This document shows, piece after piece, positions 36,701-48,839 of a stretch of 64,000 bases of DNA; positions within the stretch are counted from its first letter, which is position 1, and the number at the start of each line of letters is the position of its first letter. The notes beneath the pieces were generated by a model. The model made no database searches. It had not been told where the DNA came from and saw only the letters and a list, made by a program, of their open reading frames with translations. Position numbers and translations under genes: made by a program. The DNA comes from Cruorifilaria tuberocauda (lineage: Eukaryota > Nematoda > Chromadorea > Rhabditida > Onchocercidae), in the NCBI GenBank assembly GCA_013365365.1, contig JABVXU010000140.1, forward strand, positions 1-64,000. The letters are read 5' to 3'.

Positions 36701-38487
36701 ATATTCATAGGTGATAGTGTCAGATGATAAATGATAACTCCTTGTTCAACCAATCATCTAATTTTAAATTTTATATTCTTCAAATTTTACTTTTAATCTC
36801 TTCTAAGCTAAACGTATCTTTAAGTGATTGATGTAAAAACAAAGGAGCAAAAGCTTCTGATATTTAAAGGAGAAGTAATTTATTTTCTTAAAGTCTTAGT
36901 ACCTTTCAGCACATTGGTAGTATTTTTTTACTGCTACTATTGTTATTAAACTGATCTTAATTAATGAGAATAACTTAGTCAATAAAATAACTCCTCTTTA
37001 CGATGTTTTCCGAATCTTTCTTACCCTTACCTTCTTCTAGCTTTTGTATGGAATATCCAGTAGAGAAAGCTTTTAGGGGACATACAACTACTGGCATTTT
37101 CATTGTTGCTGAATGCTCAAAGATTGGGCAGAAAAAAGCCAAGAGCTGAATATGTTTTTCGTCGAATTACTGGCGATGTATTGGCTTCCGATACCTTATC
37201 ATTTATCAGTTTGCTTTCAATAATCTTTTATTTATGTATAACTCTAGCAAAATTTATTTTGCTATTTTTACATGAAAACTAAAAATTTGTATTTAGTGAG
37301 ATAATGACAATAATGTTGATAAAATCGATAAGAATAACAATGAAGAATGTCATTAGTGTAAACAAATAATAATGAACAAAACATAATAAGTGAAATTTCG
37401 TTAATAACAATAAATGAGATAGGTGATTTTGCTGTCTGATTTTTTTGAAAATATTTTCAGTAGAACGACGGAGGGAAGGTCATAATAAACGATATATACT
37501 AATAGTAATATAATGAGAAGGACAATGTTCTGTTAGCTCTTTTCTCCCATTTTTGAAAGAAGCAGGAGTTTGAAATAGAATTTTCTATTCTTTTATTCTC
37601 AAAAAACCAATAAAAGCATTTATCGGAAAGCGAAAAAATACATAATGGAAAAGAGAAGTTTACAAACGAGACGGATTTTCTCTCAGTAACGTAGATAAAA
37701 GTTATTTTAAAAACCGAAGATTCCTTTCACACTTGAGAATTCAATAAGTGAAGAAGCATGGAGTTTGTGGGACAGATTTCATGACTGCACGTGGCTTTCT
37801 TGTATTTTTCATTAAACTTGAAATTACCAGAATGATGAAAACCAGAGACATACAATTGATATAAGCCTGAAAATTAGAGTTATAGTCGTCTTAATGTGGG
37901 AGAGTGAAACTGAAATGAAGAAAATAAGAGTAGTTAGCAAATAATATTCTTCGGGAGAGAAAGAAAGCGAGATAGAAAGGGAGTGCAGTTGCTCCTAACA
38001 TTTCAAAGCTTTTTTAAGAGACATTTATTCATATTTAGTATGCATTACCATGATTCCAGCAAAAATTCAATTGTGATTATTGAAATGTATCTGGTCTTCT
38101 AAGTTCATGAAAGCATGAAACTTTAGATGAAACTGAAGAAAAGAGAAAGGAAAAGTGTGTGGGAGAAAAAAAGGAATTTGAAAAAAGAGTGAATTATGAG
38201 TCCAGCATATTTTTGGCAGAGAGATATCACTGGATTGATTCGAAGTTAAAAATTTTACAGTAATCATGAATTACTTTTTCTTCCTATTTCTATTAAAATA
38301 AAATTTAAAACAATTTGCAGCAATAAACAAATAAATGAGATAGCAAGGATGAAATGATTTGATAACTAACAGCAGGCGGAATTTTTGATAATAACTCCAA
38401 CGAACCATGAATAATAGTGAAGGATGAAGACCAAAAAAGAAGTAACACAAGTAGCCCATTTCAGTAAATTCCCTTGCTTGTTCTTCA
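33790..38487. other. Long intergenic region, with possible minus-strand exons at 35.08-35.84 kb
   Basis: Mostly AT-rich DNA without a supportable gene. Two exon-like blocks on the minus strand stand out. One (about 35838-35714) is open and ends CTCAG|GTATAT. The other (about 35281-35082) starts after TTTGCCAG, is open for about 66 codons with seven cysteines, and ends before GTATCT. They do not join in a frame I can defend, and neither matches a family I know. Confidence 0.35.
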
Positions 38488-38494
38488 GTGAATT

Positions 38495-38683
38495 ATGGGA
38501 AAATTCCCACCGGATAAGCGGAAGCAAACACGGTTATCATCGAGCTCATCATTCACCCATCCGAAAATTATGCATGGACGTTGGGATGCCAATCAGATCA
38601 GTAATATAGCAGTTGTTGCCCAGTTAGAGAATTATTGCTCCAAGAAAATAAACCCTCCATTGTCCATAGTCTCAAGCTTCTAG
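38495..38683 (+). CDS. Possible small trans-spliced gene, 62 codons
   Basis: A TTGTTCTTCAG acceptor ends at 38488, six bases before an ATG. The single-exon ORF has 62 codons and a composition more like the real exons here than like surrounding DNA. The product begins MGKFPPDKRKQTRLSSSSS, is basic and serine-rich at its N terminus and has no signal peptide or membrane segment. I recognise no family. It could instead be the first exon of a longer gene or a chance ORF. Confidence 0.35.
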   Translation: MGKFPPDKRKQTRLSSSSSFTHPKIMHGRWDANQISNIAVVAQLENYCSKKINPPLSIVSSF

Positions 38684-39564
38684 ACTTTTGTTATCTAATG
38701 TTATCATTTTTAGCAATTCGTACAATTGGACTAAGAAAAAGAAGAAATCATTTTCTTGTTTCCTCTATTCCTTTTCTGCCAGCGAGATTTTCTTGATTCT
38801 TGAATAATCTATCAATTTATCAACTGCTGCTCAGTTCTGACGCTACTCAAAAAGACCCATAGTAGCTGTGTAAAAACAAATCAATTAAAAATATTTTTTT
38901 ATTATTTTCATATCAAACATCAAGACATATCAAAACATGTAAATGTGAAACAAAACTTTTCCCACATTATAACCAGTATTACGATTAAAATGCTATTTTG
39001 TTGGCAACAATTCCCTGAAAAAAAATAATTTTAATACTGAAAGATCTGAAATCTGACTTTAATGTGCTTTAATGAATAAATATATCCATTTGCAGCAACT
39101 GAACATCCATCTTGATAAAATAACATCATTAGAACTGGAAACCATCAATCTACTTCTTCAGACTTTTGAAATTTGGTCCAATTCTGGAGTAAACTATACC
39201 AATAAATACGCTAGATTAATAAGTTATTGAACTGATTTTCTAATAGATACCCATAGCTTCATTAATACATTTTCGAATTTAGTTTCTAAACAGATTTTTG
39301 ACTGCTACGTTCCATTGGATCCAGTAGCAAAGCAATGGCAAATTATTCTATCAGGTTTAAGCCCGTAAATTTAAATTCAGTTCACAGACCCATCAATTCG
39401 GAAAGTTGGCCTCAGAAAGACGTTCTCATTTTTCATCATTGTCTTACTCATAACATAAATGTTATAGTCGCTTTTCGCATCTTGACTTTATGTTAAGTGG
39501 GACATAATTTTGTTTAAAGATTGATATGATTTAAAATGAAACCATGACAAAAAATAATAAAAAG
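38684..39564. other. Region downstream of MMS19
   Basis: AT-rich sequence expected to include the 3' UTR of the minus-strand MMS19 gene. No other feature seen. Confidence 0.45.
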
Positions 39565-42500
39565 TTACCACAGATTCCTGACATTTGCAACTGCTATTCG
39601 GATAATCCGCTTTTGAGATCCAGAAACCTTAGTTAAACTTCGAACAATGGGACCATAAAAGGGAAGTAATACTGCAGAAGGCCATCGTTGCACTATCAGC
39701 TGTAAACATTCCAACGCTGCCTTGTGGACCATCTATAGTAAGGAAATCGAAATTTTCATTGAAATTTATTAAAATCTTCATCTCAAAACATTTCTCAATG
39801 ATCTTCAAGAATTCGTGGAGTTCCTTCTATGTCTCATTTAACAAATATGTTGTGAGATTCAGGAAGTTTTTTAGAAGAGTTTGGTAGAAAACGAACCATA
39901 TTTTCGCTATTCTCAAGGCAATGTTGCAACCGTGGTAACACTTTTAACAAGAGATCGTGACCAAGCTGATCAGCTGTTGCATTCCTTAGTAATGCTGCCA
40001 AAGCGGAAATAATCTGTCCTTCTAAACGCGAATCCAACCCTAATGTGTCTAGAGCAGCAAAAAGTATGGGCAACAACTGAAAATGGAATAACCTTCAATT
40101 CCTTTCATTATCAACAATTTAATCATGCTATCAGATTTTCAAATACTAGCTATCCTCATTTTTCATGTCCGAAAGCTCACTGTATCTGCGTTAATTTGAA
40201 AAAAACTGAAATCAATAAACGAACGGTAAATAGGTCTTTTTACCTCTACATATTTTTCATTCATGACAGCTGTCGATGATGTCGCAAGTGCAAAAAGCGG
40301 CGATAATAAAGGAAACAAAATAAGCCGTTTGTTTTGGAACTCTGGAATTTTTGAACACTGATGAGAAAATAACTAACCAGCAGCTCTGCTCGATAGGATA
40401 TTTTTAAACGTTAGCGACGAAACTACTACATAATTTTATGATATTATTAGAAAATAATTTTAACAGCACAGCTATTCAAAGTACTAGCAATCAAATAACA
40501 TTTTTCTAATTAGAATGAAAATCCTTTTTAGATAAGGTGATACATCCTTATAATTACAATCATCAATATAATAACAGATCCAACTGAATCCAATTGGCAT
40601 CTTAGATGCTAATTCTAGAAACTAAAAGCTTTAAGCGGAATGATAGATTTTCAAAAGTTCTTACAGATTTGGATGTTCATGAAACGTTATCATCATTATA
40701 TAACTCCAACACGATACTACGTGACAATATTTAATTTGCTTGAAATATTAATGTTCGAGAAGATTTACAAAGGACGAGAAAAAATTTAGCATGAGTGGAA
40801 GAACTTAATGTTCTATTTGCACTGCGTAAATTGCTGTTATTACTGGATCACAACTAGTATTCAAAATTAAACCATTTAAAAAATTCAGAATATATAATAC
40901 CTTTGGTTAAATTATTGAAATACTGGAGATAGATAGGAACCAACTGACAAAATATTCTTTGCTTCCACAAGAATGTTGTTCGATATTTGCATTTTGTCGG
41001 ATCAGAGTAGCAAGTATGGAAAACTAGCATATCCATCAACGTATCTGTTAATACACTGATATGTTTTGAATGGAAATATTGAATAAGGTCACGAAGAAGC
41101 TGAAATAATAAAATTTTATTTTCATCACCGCTGCACCGAAATCGAATACTGATTCTTTTTCTTTTTATATATTCTTTATAACTTTCCAAACCTCAGAAAA
41201 TGTTAGGAGCATTGATAAGTTTACTATTTAGTCTTTAATAACAAAGAGCAAAAATGAATAATTATTACTGCAGCAAAGTAAGAACATCCTTCAGGTCGAT
41301 CGATCAGAAGAAGTGCAGCGCATAATCGTGCCTTACATTTGAAATTGTCTAGAAACCCGAAACTTTTTCGCATTTTTTCTATAAGATTAAGTGTTTCTAC
41401 ATAATTTGGCGATTTGTTAACTGCTGCAGCCATAATCAATGATTTATACCAGATGAACTTTTGATCTACATAAGTCAACTGTATCAATAGGTCCATAAGT
41501 TCATCGCTGTACTGAAATCAGGAAATTTTACAAGACCTACAGATATTCATTTTAAATAAAAAAGATAACTTCTTGATTTTCCAAAAATCTGAAAATATTG
41601 AGACTAATTCTTACCGGCGACTGGATAATATACAGATATAAACCTGGCAATAAAACCGAACAATTTTCCAACTTTCTCCGAATCAGTCGAAGACCTACCA
41701 AATGTGTCCTGAAATTGAAAGATTCCTTTTTGAAGCATGACAGTTTAGAAATCCATATCTGTATACTCAACCTGGTAACAAACTAGAGCAATTTCATGCT
41801 GAAACAACAATTTATCCGAAATACCAATATATTCCAGCAACCGAAATGGTTGAAAATGAAATTATTGCCATCCTGAGAGGTTACAGAGCTGAGCTTAATA
41901 GGAAAATACAAGGATCAAAAACATTACCGCTCGTTAATTATCAATCCAATTTGTTGCAGTAATTTCGACTGCGCTTCTAAATTTTGCGCTGATTTCACCT
42001 CGCACTCAAATCTTGCAAAGAAGCACGTCAAACTTTGTTTTAGCATTGTTTCTTGTAATCCTATACTTCCTGATTTGTTATTTTTGAACATTTCGAGAAA
42101 ATTTTCTCGAAAATCATCTGACCAAACTGAAAATGCGGCATATCCCGACAAGTAGAACGATAAATGTAAAAAGTAATGATCCGAAAAATTACAAGTCAAA
42201 TGATAAGTAGAAACCAATTATAAAATATGAATTTCGGAATAACAAATTCAAAGAAACCGGGACACAATCGACTGCAGTTGCGCTAGAGCACCAGAGTTGA
42301 AAGAAGGAACTTGAAGGCAAATTTTTTCAAATTAAATAAGAAAATATATCATACCTAATGTTGATGGAAGTAAAGTTCCAAGATATGATAAAGCAAAATC
42401 GAGACTATCAATGTCATGAATAATAGACCAAAACAGCGGGGTCAGATGAAATATTTCTGGAAAAAGAAGGAATTTTGAGTCGCGAAAATCCGATATTAAC

Positions 42501-45500
42501 CACAAAATAACAAGCTATATTGCTATCCAGAAAATTTAAAGAAAAGACAGAGGTAACTGATCAACAGAAAGGGATAGGAAGAAATAAAGTAAGAAATTGT
42601 CAGATAACAAAACCTTTGCTATTATCAATTTCGTCAACAAACAGATCTTTTACAATAGTCCAATTAGCTACCGAAAAAGCATGGACGAATAACAGACAGG
42701 CATTCCTGCAAAAACAAATAATTTATTTCTATCTTAAAGCTCGAAAAGTCTGCTTGAAAAAAGCAACATTGATTTTGGTAATTTCTTTTTTTAAGTATGG
42801 TTAGATAACAAGAGCAACAATTTTCATGTCAATCTAATTCCATTATTTTAGTTTTTTGTAGATGTCACACATAAAGAAAACCTTACATGACAAAATAAGA
42901 ACAATGTGCTACCTTAGTTCTTTATTCCCGCTGCTAAAAAAATAGAAGCTTTTTTTCAGGAAAACTTTGAACTTCTCGAATAATTCACTCGTATGAACAT
43001 GCAAGTTAATGCAGACCTGCAGCAAGTAGAATTTATGAAACTCAATATATTTCAGTCTTTTTTATAGAATCAAATGGCAGCCACAAAAAGGAAAAAAAAT
43101 ACTTTTCATGAAATATTATGGTAATAATGGCAACAAAATTGTAAAGTTAGGCGAATTACCTCCAATAATTTGTAACGAGTGCGCTGAGCGATTTCTCGAT
43201 CATATTTGTCAAACATTTCAACAAGAGGAACATGGTATTTCCGCAAAAGCGTAACTATAACAAGTATTTTTGCTTTAAAGAGACAATATATTAGAACAAT
43301 TTTATATGACATTTAAACAGATATTACTGAATACAATGAACACTTAAAAATCAATTAAAAATTTTAAAAATGCTAAAAACCAAAAGTTACGTCTGCTATT
43401 CAAACGAAAATCTTACCCTGTTCAAAATCACCAGCCATATCAATCCAATGATACAATAACTTCAAACTTTTACTAATCACTTCAGATTTATTAGCAGCAG
43501 AATTGATAATATCACCTGAAAATCTTTTCACGCTAAGCTAAATTTATGTTAGCAAAAAAGTAAGATACTGAAATCATTATGCGTAAAAGACTGGTAAAAA
43601 TAACAAAAAAAGGAAATCGCTACCTTTGCACAGTGATAGGAGCCATGAAAAAACATTCTCAAAAACGATTTCGAGAGACGATTCGCTAGACCTGAGTAAA
43701 ATCTTTAAAAATGCTAACACTCGATCCGTTAGACCTAACTCGGTTTGTAGCACGAACATTTCGCTTTCTACAAACAGCAAATGTATTAGTAAAACAACAA
43801 TAGTTAACCAGTTATGCTATACGATCGTTATTACCTTTAGTTGATAATAACTAAACTTCACCACACTTAAGCTCCAGAAAGTTTACAGACTATGGTTTAA
43901 AAAAATTAGCACCTTACTTTTAATAAATTCCTGGCACACATATTCAATCCGCTGTTCTTTATCCTGGAAAGACATATACTCCAATTTCTTTGACTTTTCA
44001 AAAAGAAATTAGAATTATTGAAAATATCAAATCTTCCTAAAAACGCATTTATAAGACTGTACCTTAACATCGCTTTCTTTGAGAGATTTCAGCATTGAAG
44101 AAATGGCATCACAAATTGGTTCTGGAATGCAATCATCATCTATACTTTTCGGCAAATTGAATAAAACCGACCTGATGCCTACACACAACTGATCAATGTG
44201 ATCAACAAGGTGACTGCATGGAAAGGCTGCGCACGCTTTGGCCTGCAAAATTAAGATTACTGAAGAAAAACATTTAAAATTAAGACAGAATAAGCTCTCA
44301 CGCAATTTCATTTTATAAAACGACAAAAAAAAGTGGATGAGAATTCAAGTCCTCAAAAAAAACGTAAATCATATGGAAAATTTCAGGGAATTAATACCTC
44401 TTCAGTATAAAAAGTAGAATATATTCAAATTAATAAAACTTTGAAATCAGTCCAAATATCAAACATAAAGTATAACATCATACCAAAAATGAGCAAACTT
44501 CTAGTTTTGCATCCATCGAATATTCACTATCTAAAAGTTTTTCGGTAATCAGCTCGAAGACGAATGGTGCAAACTCTTCATCAATAAGCAGACAACTTTC
44601 ACAACCACTAACTAGTAGTTCTTTAGTAATTTCTGTTTTTTCCCTTGAGTTCTAAAACAGAAAATTTAAATGAATTAGTAATGTAAGAAAATGAAGTTAT
44701 AATTATGATGTTATAGTTATGAAATAAATACAAAGTTATAATATGTGCACAATCCAACATTAATCAACCAAAAGTATGCAACAATATGTTCGCGGCACTT
44801 GAAATAAAGTTAAAATATTCATTGAGAAATTACACTGACGTAGTTAAATTCAACAGGATAATAACAAGCAACAACATCAAACAAATCACTTGCATGGACG
44901 TCAAATAAATTTCTTGGGAAATTTCCTGAAAATTTGAACTCATAAGACAGGAGGAAAAAGAAAAGGTAATTGGTGAAGTTAACACAGTCCATCACAATTG
45001 CCCCACCATTCAGCCCAAGTGTTATTCAAACGATAATATCAATAAATCAACAACTACAGGAAATAAATCACTTCTCACAAGTCACTCACCAGAACTAAAA
45101 TATTTACAGATAATGCAAAAAAGACGAAAAAGAAGAATGAGACATCGAGGATCGCGTTCTCCAGATGTAGATGATATAAAGTAGGAAACAAAATGTTCGT
45201 TTATTGAGAGTTCTGGAAAAAATCTCCATTCTAATCTCTGAAGCATAGAAAAAAATTGGAGAATATTCTTATATGGAAAAAATTTATTATATCAACTCCT
45301 ACCTTACAAAATTCAGAATTCCAAAATTGATGCTAAAAATATTAGGAGCAATTTTCATTTTTTCTGAGGAAGTATGATAATCAACTCAGCATATTTTCGA
45401 TAAATCAAATTGATCAAGTTTTTGACACAATAACATGACAAGTGCAAAATATTTTGAAAAAACTAAAAACAAATTTCTGTACCTTTAGAGTATTTGTTCA

Positions 45501-46809
45501 ACAATATATCTAAAATTTGATAAAATAAAAAGCGCTCCTTCTGCGCATAAATTTGCACTTGCCGTTTCCCAAATAGAGTGTCGACAAGAAGTTGAATGTA
45601 ATTATTCGCCAGATGCACATCACTCATTAACTTCAAAAGAAAAGCTGCATTAATGCTTGAAGGAAAATCGCTAAAACAAGTATTTGTAACATCAAATTAG
45701 GTTGCTGGTCAGCAAATCGGTCGGTTACTATTAAATTAATTTTTCGAGATAAAAATATGCTTGGATTTTTACATAGACAAATTCTTAATTATGATACAGA
45801 TTAACTCTAAAATTCGCCACATCAGATACATCGTCCTAACATTAAATAATATTAAAATTTATAAATACTTAATAAACCAGTTAATAAAATAATAAATTAA
45901 AATAAATAAATACTTCAATAAATGAAAAATCGATAATCAAAATTAAAAATCAATAATTAAATTAAAAAAGTTGATAAATTAAAATCGGTAAATAAAAAAT
46001 AAACCCGAAACATTTAATAATGGCATTTAATAACTGCGTCCTTTGAATCAATAAATTTATTAAATCATATCTCTAATAATATATATTCTTTTATTTCATG
46101 AATTATAAAAACTTTTGACTGCCAAATACTGAATCCAAAAGAGTAAAAAGATTTACCAGTCTTTTGAGAACCACCAATATAAAAGAGTTTGCAGCATCAG
46201 ATTTATCATAGTTCATCAAAAAGAAATTCATAAGTAATTCCACTGAAAGAAGTTAAGATGAAGCACATTCACATAAATTATATTCATTAAATTAAATTAA
46301 TTAAATTTGATATGAAGATAACAGTGACCTTGTGATAGTTCCCACGGATAGTTCTGAGGAAGTTTGCTTATCACTAAACAAATTCGTTCTAGTCCATGTT
46401 CTCTCCTTATTCGATCCTTAGATTTTATTTCGGATCTGAAAAAAGAAAAACAATTATGGAATCATGGTGTAATCCGAAAAATCAGATCAGTTCAAAGAAT
46501 TCTATCAAATTTCACATATAACAGATTCTAAATGTTTCTATTTCCGGAAGTGTTATGAATTTAGGTTATCTAATGCTAAAGGCAACAAATTTGATAGAAT
46601 ATTCATTATGTGCACCCAATTAAAATACATTTCCAATAACTTTATTAATTTCAAAGCAGCAGAGATAGAGAAAACGAGAAAACCAACTCAAATGACTCGA
46701 TGAATGCGAGTAAAGTGGAAGGTTTCCCATGCGATATTTTGTCTACCCACTGATTTACAAAACACAAATCTCCATCAACTTCTGCTACCGTTTCTTTTTC
46801 CTTGTTCAT
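39565..46809 (-). CDS. mms-19: MMS19, cytosolic iron-sulfur assembly targeting factor
   Basis: Twenty-two exons: 46809-46688, 46435-46329, 46242-46157, 45670-45483, 45212-45090, 44925-44840, 44651-44484, 44242-44063, 43963-43918, 43767-43624, 43515-43417, 43254-43160, 43016-42966, 42705-42672, 42456-42355, 42126-41928, 41708-41615, 41511-41269, 41099-40901, 40341-40244, 40076-39897 and 39732-39565. They give about 937 residues (about 1030 in human). It is HEAT-repeat sequence throughout. Family matches include SGERDPR with the ~75 residues up to VACYYPVEF, LWKQRIFCQLVPIYLQ near the C terminus, and the final repeat (KAALECLQLIV..WPSAVLLPF). MMS19 with CIAO1 and CIA2B delivers Fe-S clusters to DNA polymerases and helicases (family knowledge). 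All junctions agree in phase except exon 3 to exon 4, which is off by two bases; a missed tiny exon or a different splice site is likely, since both sides match the family. Confidence 0.9.
45830..45990. repeat. AT low-complexity stretch in MMS19 intron 3
   Basis: Near-continuous aataaat/aattaaa-type sequence, within the intron where the MMS19 reading frame could not be joined. Confidence 0.7.
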
Positions 46810-46862
46810 TGGAAATGCTGTAGAAATATCAATAAATCTTTCACTCGCGACCACAGTTCCAT
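46806..46862 (-). promoter_or_regulatory. Upstream ORF overlapping the MMS19 start codon
   Basis: After a TTTTCCAG acceptor (mRNA from 46884) the leader contains an 18-codon ORF starting at 46862 (MELWSRVKDLLIFLQHFQ). Its TGA overlaps the MMS19 ATG as ATGA at 46809-46806. In this arrangement translation of the short ORF would compete with or couple to the main start. It is read directly from sequence; the effect is inferred. Confidence 0.55.
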
Positions 46863-46884
46863 CAAAGACCTTAAATGTTCCTTT

Positions 46885-47713
46885 CTGGAAAAGCAGAAAA
46901 GATTGGAAAGGAAAAAGTAAAGTGAGAAATAACAAAAGCAAGTATCATTATTTATAGCATGTAGTAGCTACATGCCAGACCAGGCAATCTTAACATTTCT
47001 TCAATTCTAAAACTAAATTATGATACTTGCCTTGGTGACTGGCCTTCCTATTGATTACGAATCGTTGTTCATTCAACTGCTGTAAACAAATCATCAGATA
47101 ATAAATTTGCTCCCAGATTTGACTTAGATCTCCTATACGAATTAAAGACAAATTAAACCATCGGTGGAGGAAGCTTCTATATATTTCACAATTTCTGAGC
47201 ACGCTTTTAGTCGACGATCCTTTTACCGTAAGTATTATCATTTCTATTATCGTGTCGCAAAGATTCCTACTATACTCGACCGACCAGTCTCCCTAAATCT
47301 GTTCCTTTTCTCGGCTTCAGTGTTACTTAATTACAAAAGCATTCAGTTCCAATAACCTACTTAACGCTAATCCAGTACTGCCCTCCAAACTTTAGCCCAA
47401 ATCCATAGCGGTACGATTAGAGCTGGAATTTTCCTGCTCTTCAGGTTTTGATATGTGAAGTGCAATATCAATATCAGTGCCTCACTGTGCAATACCGAGA
47501 TCTCTTTCCGTTTCTTCATATAAGTCAAGCTTTTTCATTGTTTTCATATTTTCATGAGGTTCAGATGAACCATGCAGACGATATCAACATTGATGTGATA
47601 CACGTTATTATTGTTAAGTGAAATTTCTTCTAATTAATTGGATTCAGAAATTAGATTGAAAATAAAATAAGAATTGATTAATTCAATTTTAGCTTCTATT
47701 CTTTACTATGAAT
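46885..47713. other. Intergenic between the Ly6-like gene and MMS19
   Basis: About 0.8 kb between two minus-strand genes. An 83-codon ORF (47241-46990, -) shows no family resemblance. The two genes could share an operon-like order, but the gap is longer than typical nematode operon spacing. Confidence 0.4.
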
Positions 47714-48839
47714 TTATAAAATATGTTTGAAAGACATGATTGTCAGATATATAGCAATAAGAAAACGACGAAAGATAACGGGCTTATCAAAATAGGAAAG
47801 AGCCGAATTGCATAGCAATTTCTTGCAGCAACAATCCCAGATATTTACCAATGGTCCTGTCTTAAATCCCATAAATTTAGCGGCAATTGAACCAACGGTA
47901 CAACCTTCATCCTGCCGTAATGTTGAAAGATAGCAATATTGATTTAAAAAGGTGAAAACGTTGTGAATGAGAAGTACATTCATTCCTTTTCCTCATTTTC
48001 TTCACTAAAAAACTTTTGGAAACATCCTTGTATAATTTTATGAAAAAACTCATATCATACAAATTTTTAGTTTAAAACATAAATAAATCGAAATTTGAGT
48101 TACCGTACAAATTCCATTATCATCGCAAGATTTGATAATAAATGATCGCCTCTGAAATAAGAACATTTCTAATTATTAGTATCGTTAAGCACAACAACTG
48201 ATAAATGAATTGATTGTTTTATCTCGTTGAGATTTCTGCTTAAGCAGCCCAATAGGAACTCTATTAATGCATTTCGAAAAAACATAATACTCGCAGGCAT
48301 TCAGTATGTTTGACCATTCTAAGAGAACTGTCATATCTAGATTAAAGATGCTGTAATCCGAACAAGATACCGCGGGACTTGGGAGTATGCAGTCGAGGTG
48401 ATTGCGAATCGTAGCTAAAATATTTGTTAGGCGAAGAAGAAATATGAAAATGAAAGGCGAAGCATTCAGCATTTATTTGCTCAAATCTTGAAGCTAAATT
48501 CTTATCATCCATGGATCATCCACTGATGCTGTTCGAACTGTAGTTTGTCAAGTTTACTTATTTAAATTCATATCTTTCAAATTTTCTTTCATTCAAGAGA
48601 AAAAAGCGCTGTAAAAGAAGCCATGGATTAATTGAAATGATATTTTTTTAAAAAAATAAAGTAAAAATACTTACGTTTCTAAAATCAATGCGTTGATATT
48701 TGGCGCAAAAATTCCCCGTTCGACAAGTTTCGATTTTGAAGGAAATCGGCAAGTGGAAGTATTCCGTTGTAACACCGTGGTAACATTTTAAACCGACCAC
48801 CGGATTGATGAAAATGATTGGTAATGTAATGATGGACAA
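47714..48839 (-). CDS. Ly6/uPAR-like small secreted or GPI-anchored protein (5' end unresolved)
   Basis: Three exons are supported and in phase: about 48839-48675, 48151-48104 and 47911-47714. The first begins with a hydrophobic stretch (LSIITLPIIFINPVVGL) followed at once by KCYHGV, as in a signal peptide joined to a mature Ly6 domain. Cysteines continue as ETCRTGNFCA, SCDDNGICT, EGCTVG and finally DCCCKKLLCN; the closing CC...CN pattern is the hallmark of the Ly6/uPAR fold. The C terminus is hydrophobic (FLIAIYLTIMSF), consistent with a GPI-anchor signal. No in-frame ATG is present in the first exon, so a short upstream exon must supply the start. The particular nematode subfamily is not identified. 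Confidence 0.65.
48185..48472 (-). CDS. Possible nested ORF within the Ly6-like intron
   Basis: A 95-codon ORF with its own ATG lies inside intron 1 of the Ly6-like gene on the same strand. It begins with a hydrophobic stretch (MLNASPFIFIFLLRL) and contains six cysteines. It has no recognised homologue and no clear splice acceptor before it. It may be an unspliced chance ORF or an alternative exon. Confidence 0.2.
   Translation of the reverse strand: MLNASPFIFIFLLRLTNILATIRNHLDCILPSPAVSCSDYSIFNLDMTVLLEWSNILNACEYYVFSKCINRVPIGLLKQKSQRDKTINSFISCCA

Noticed and set aside
41764..41797. Apparent extra MMS19 exon encoding HEIALVCYQ, between good splice sites
   Set aside because: Including it forces stops or a 43-base intron. 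Joining 41928 directly to 41708 keeps all phases and continues the family match, so it was left out.
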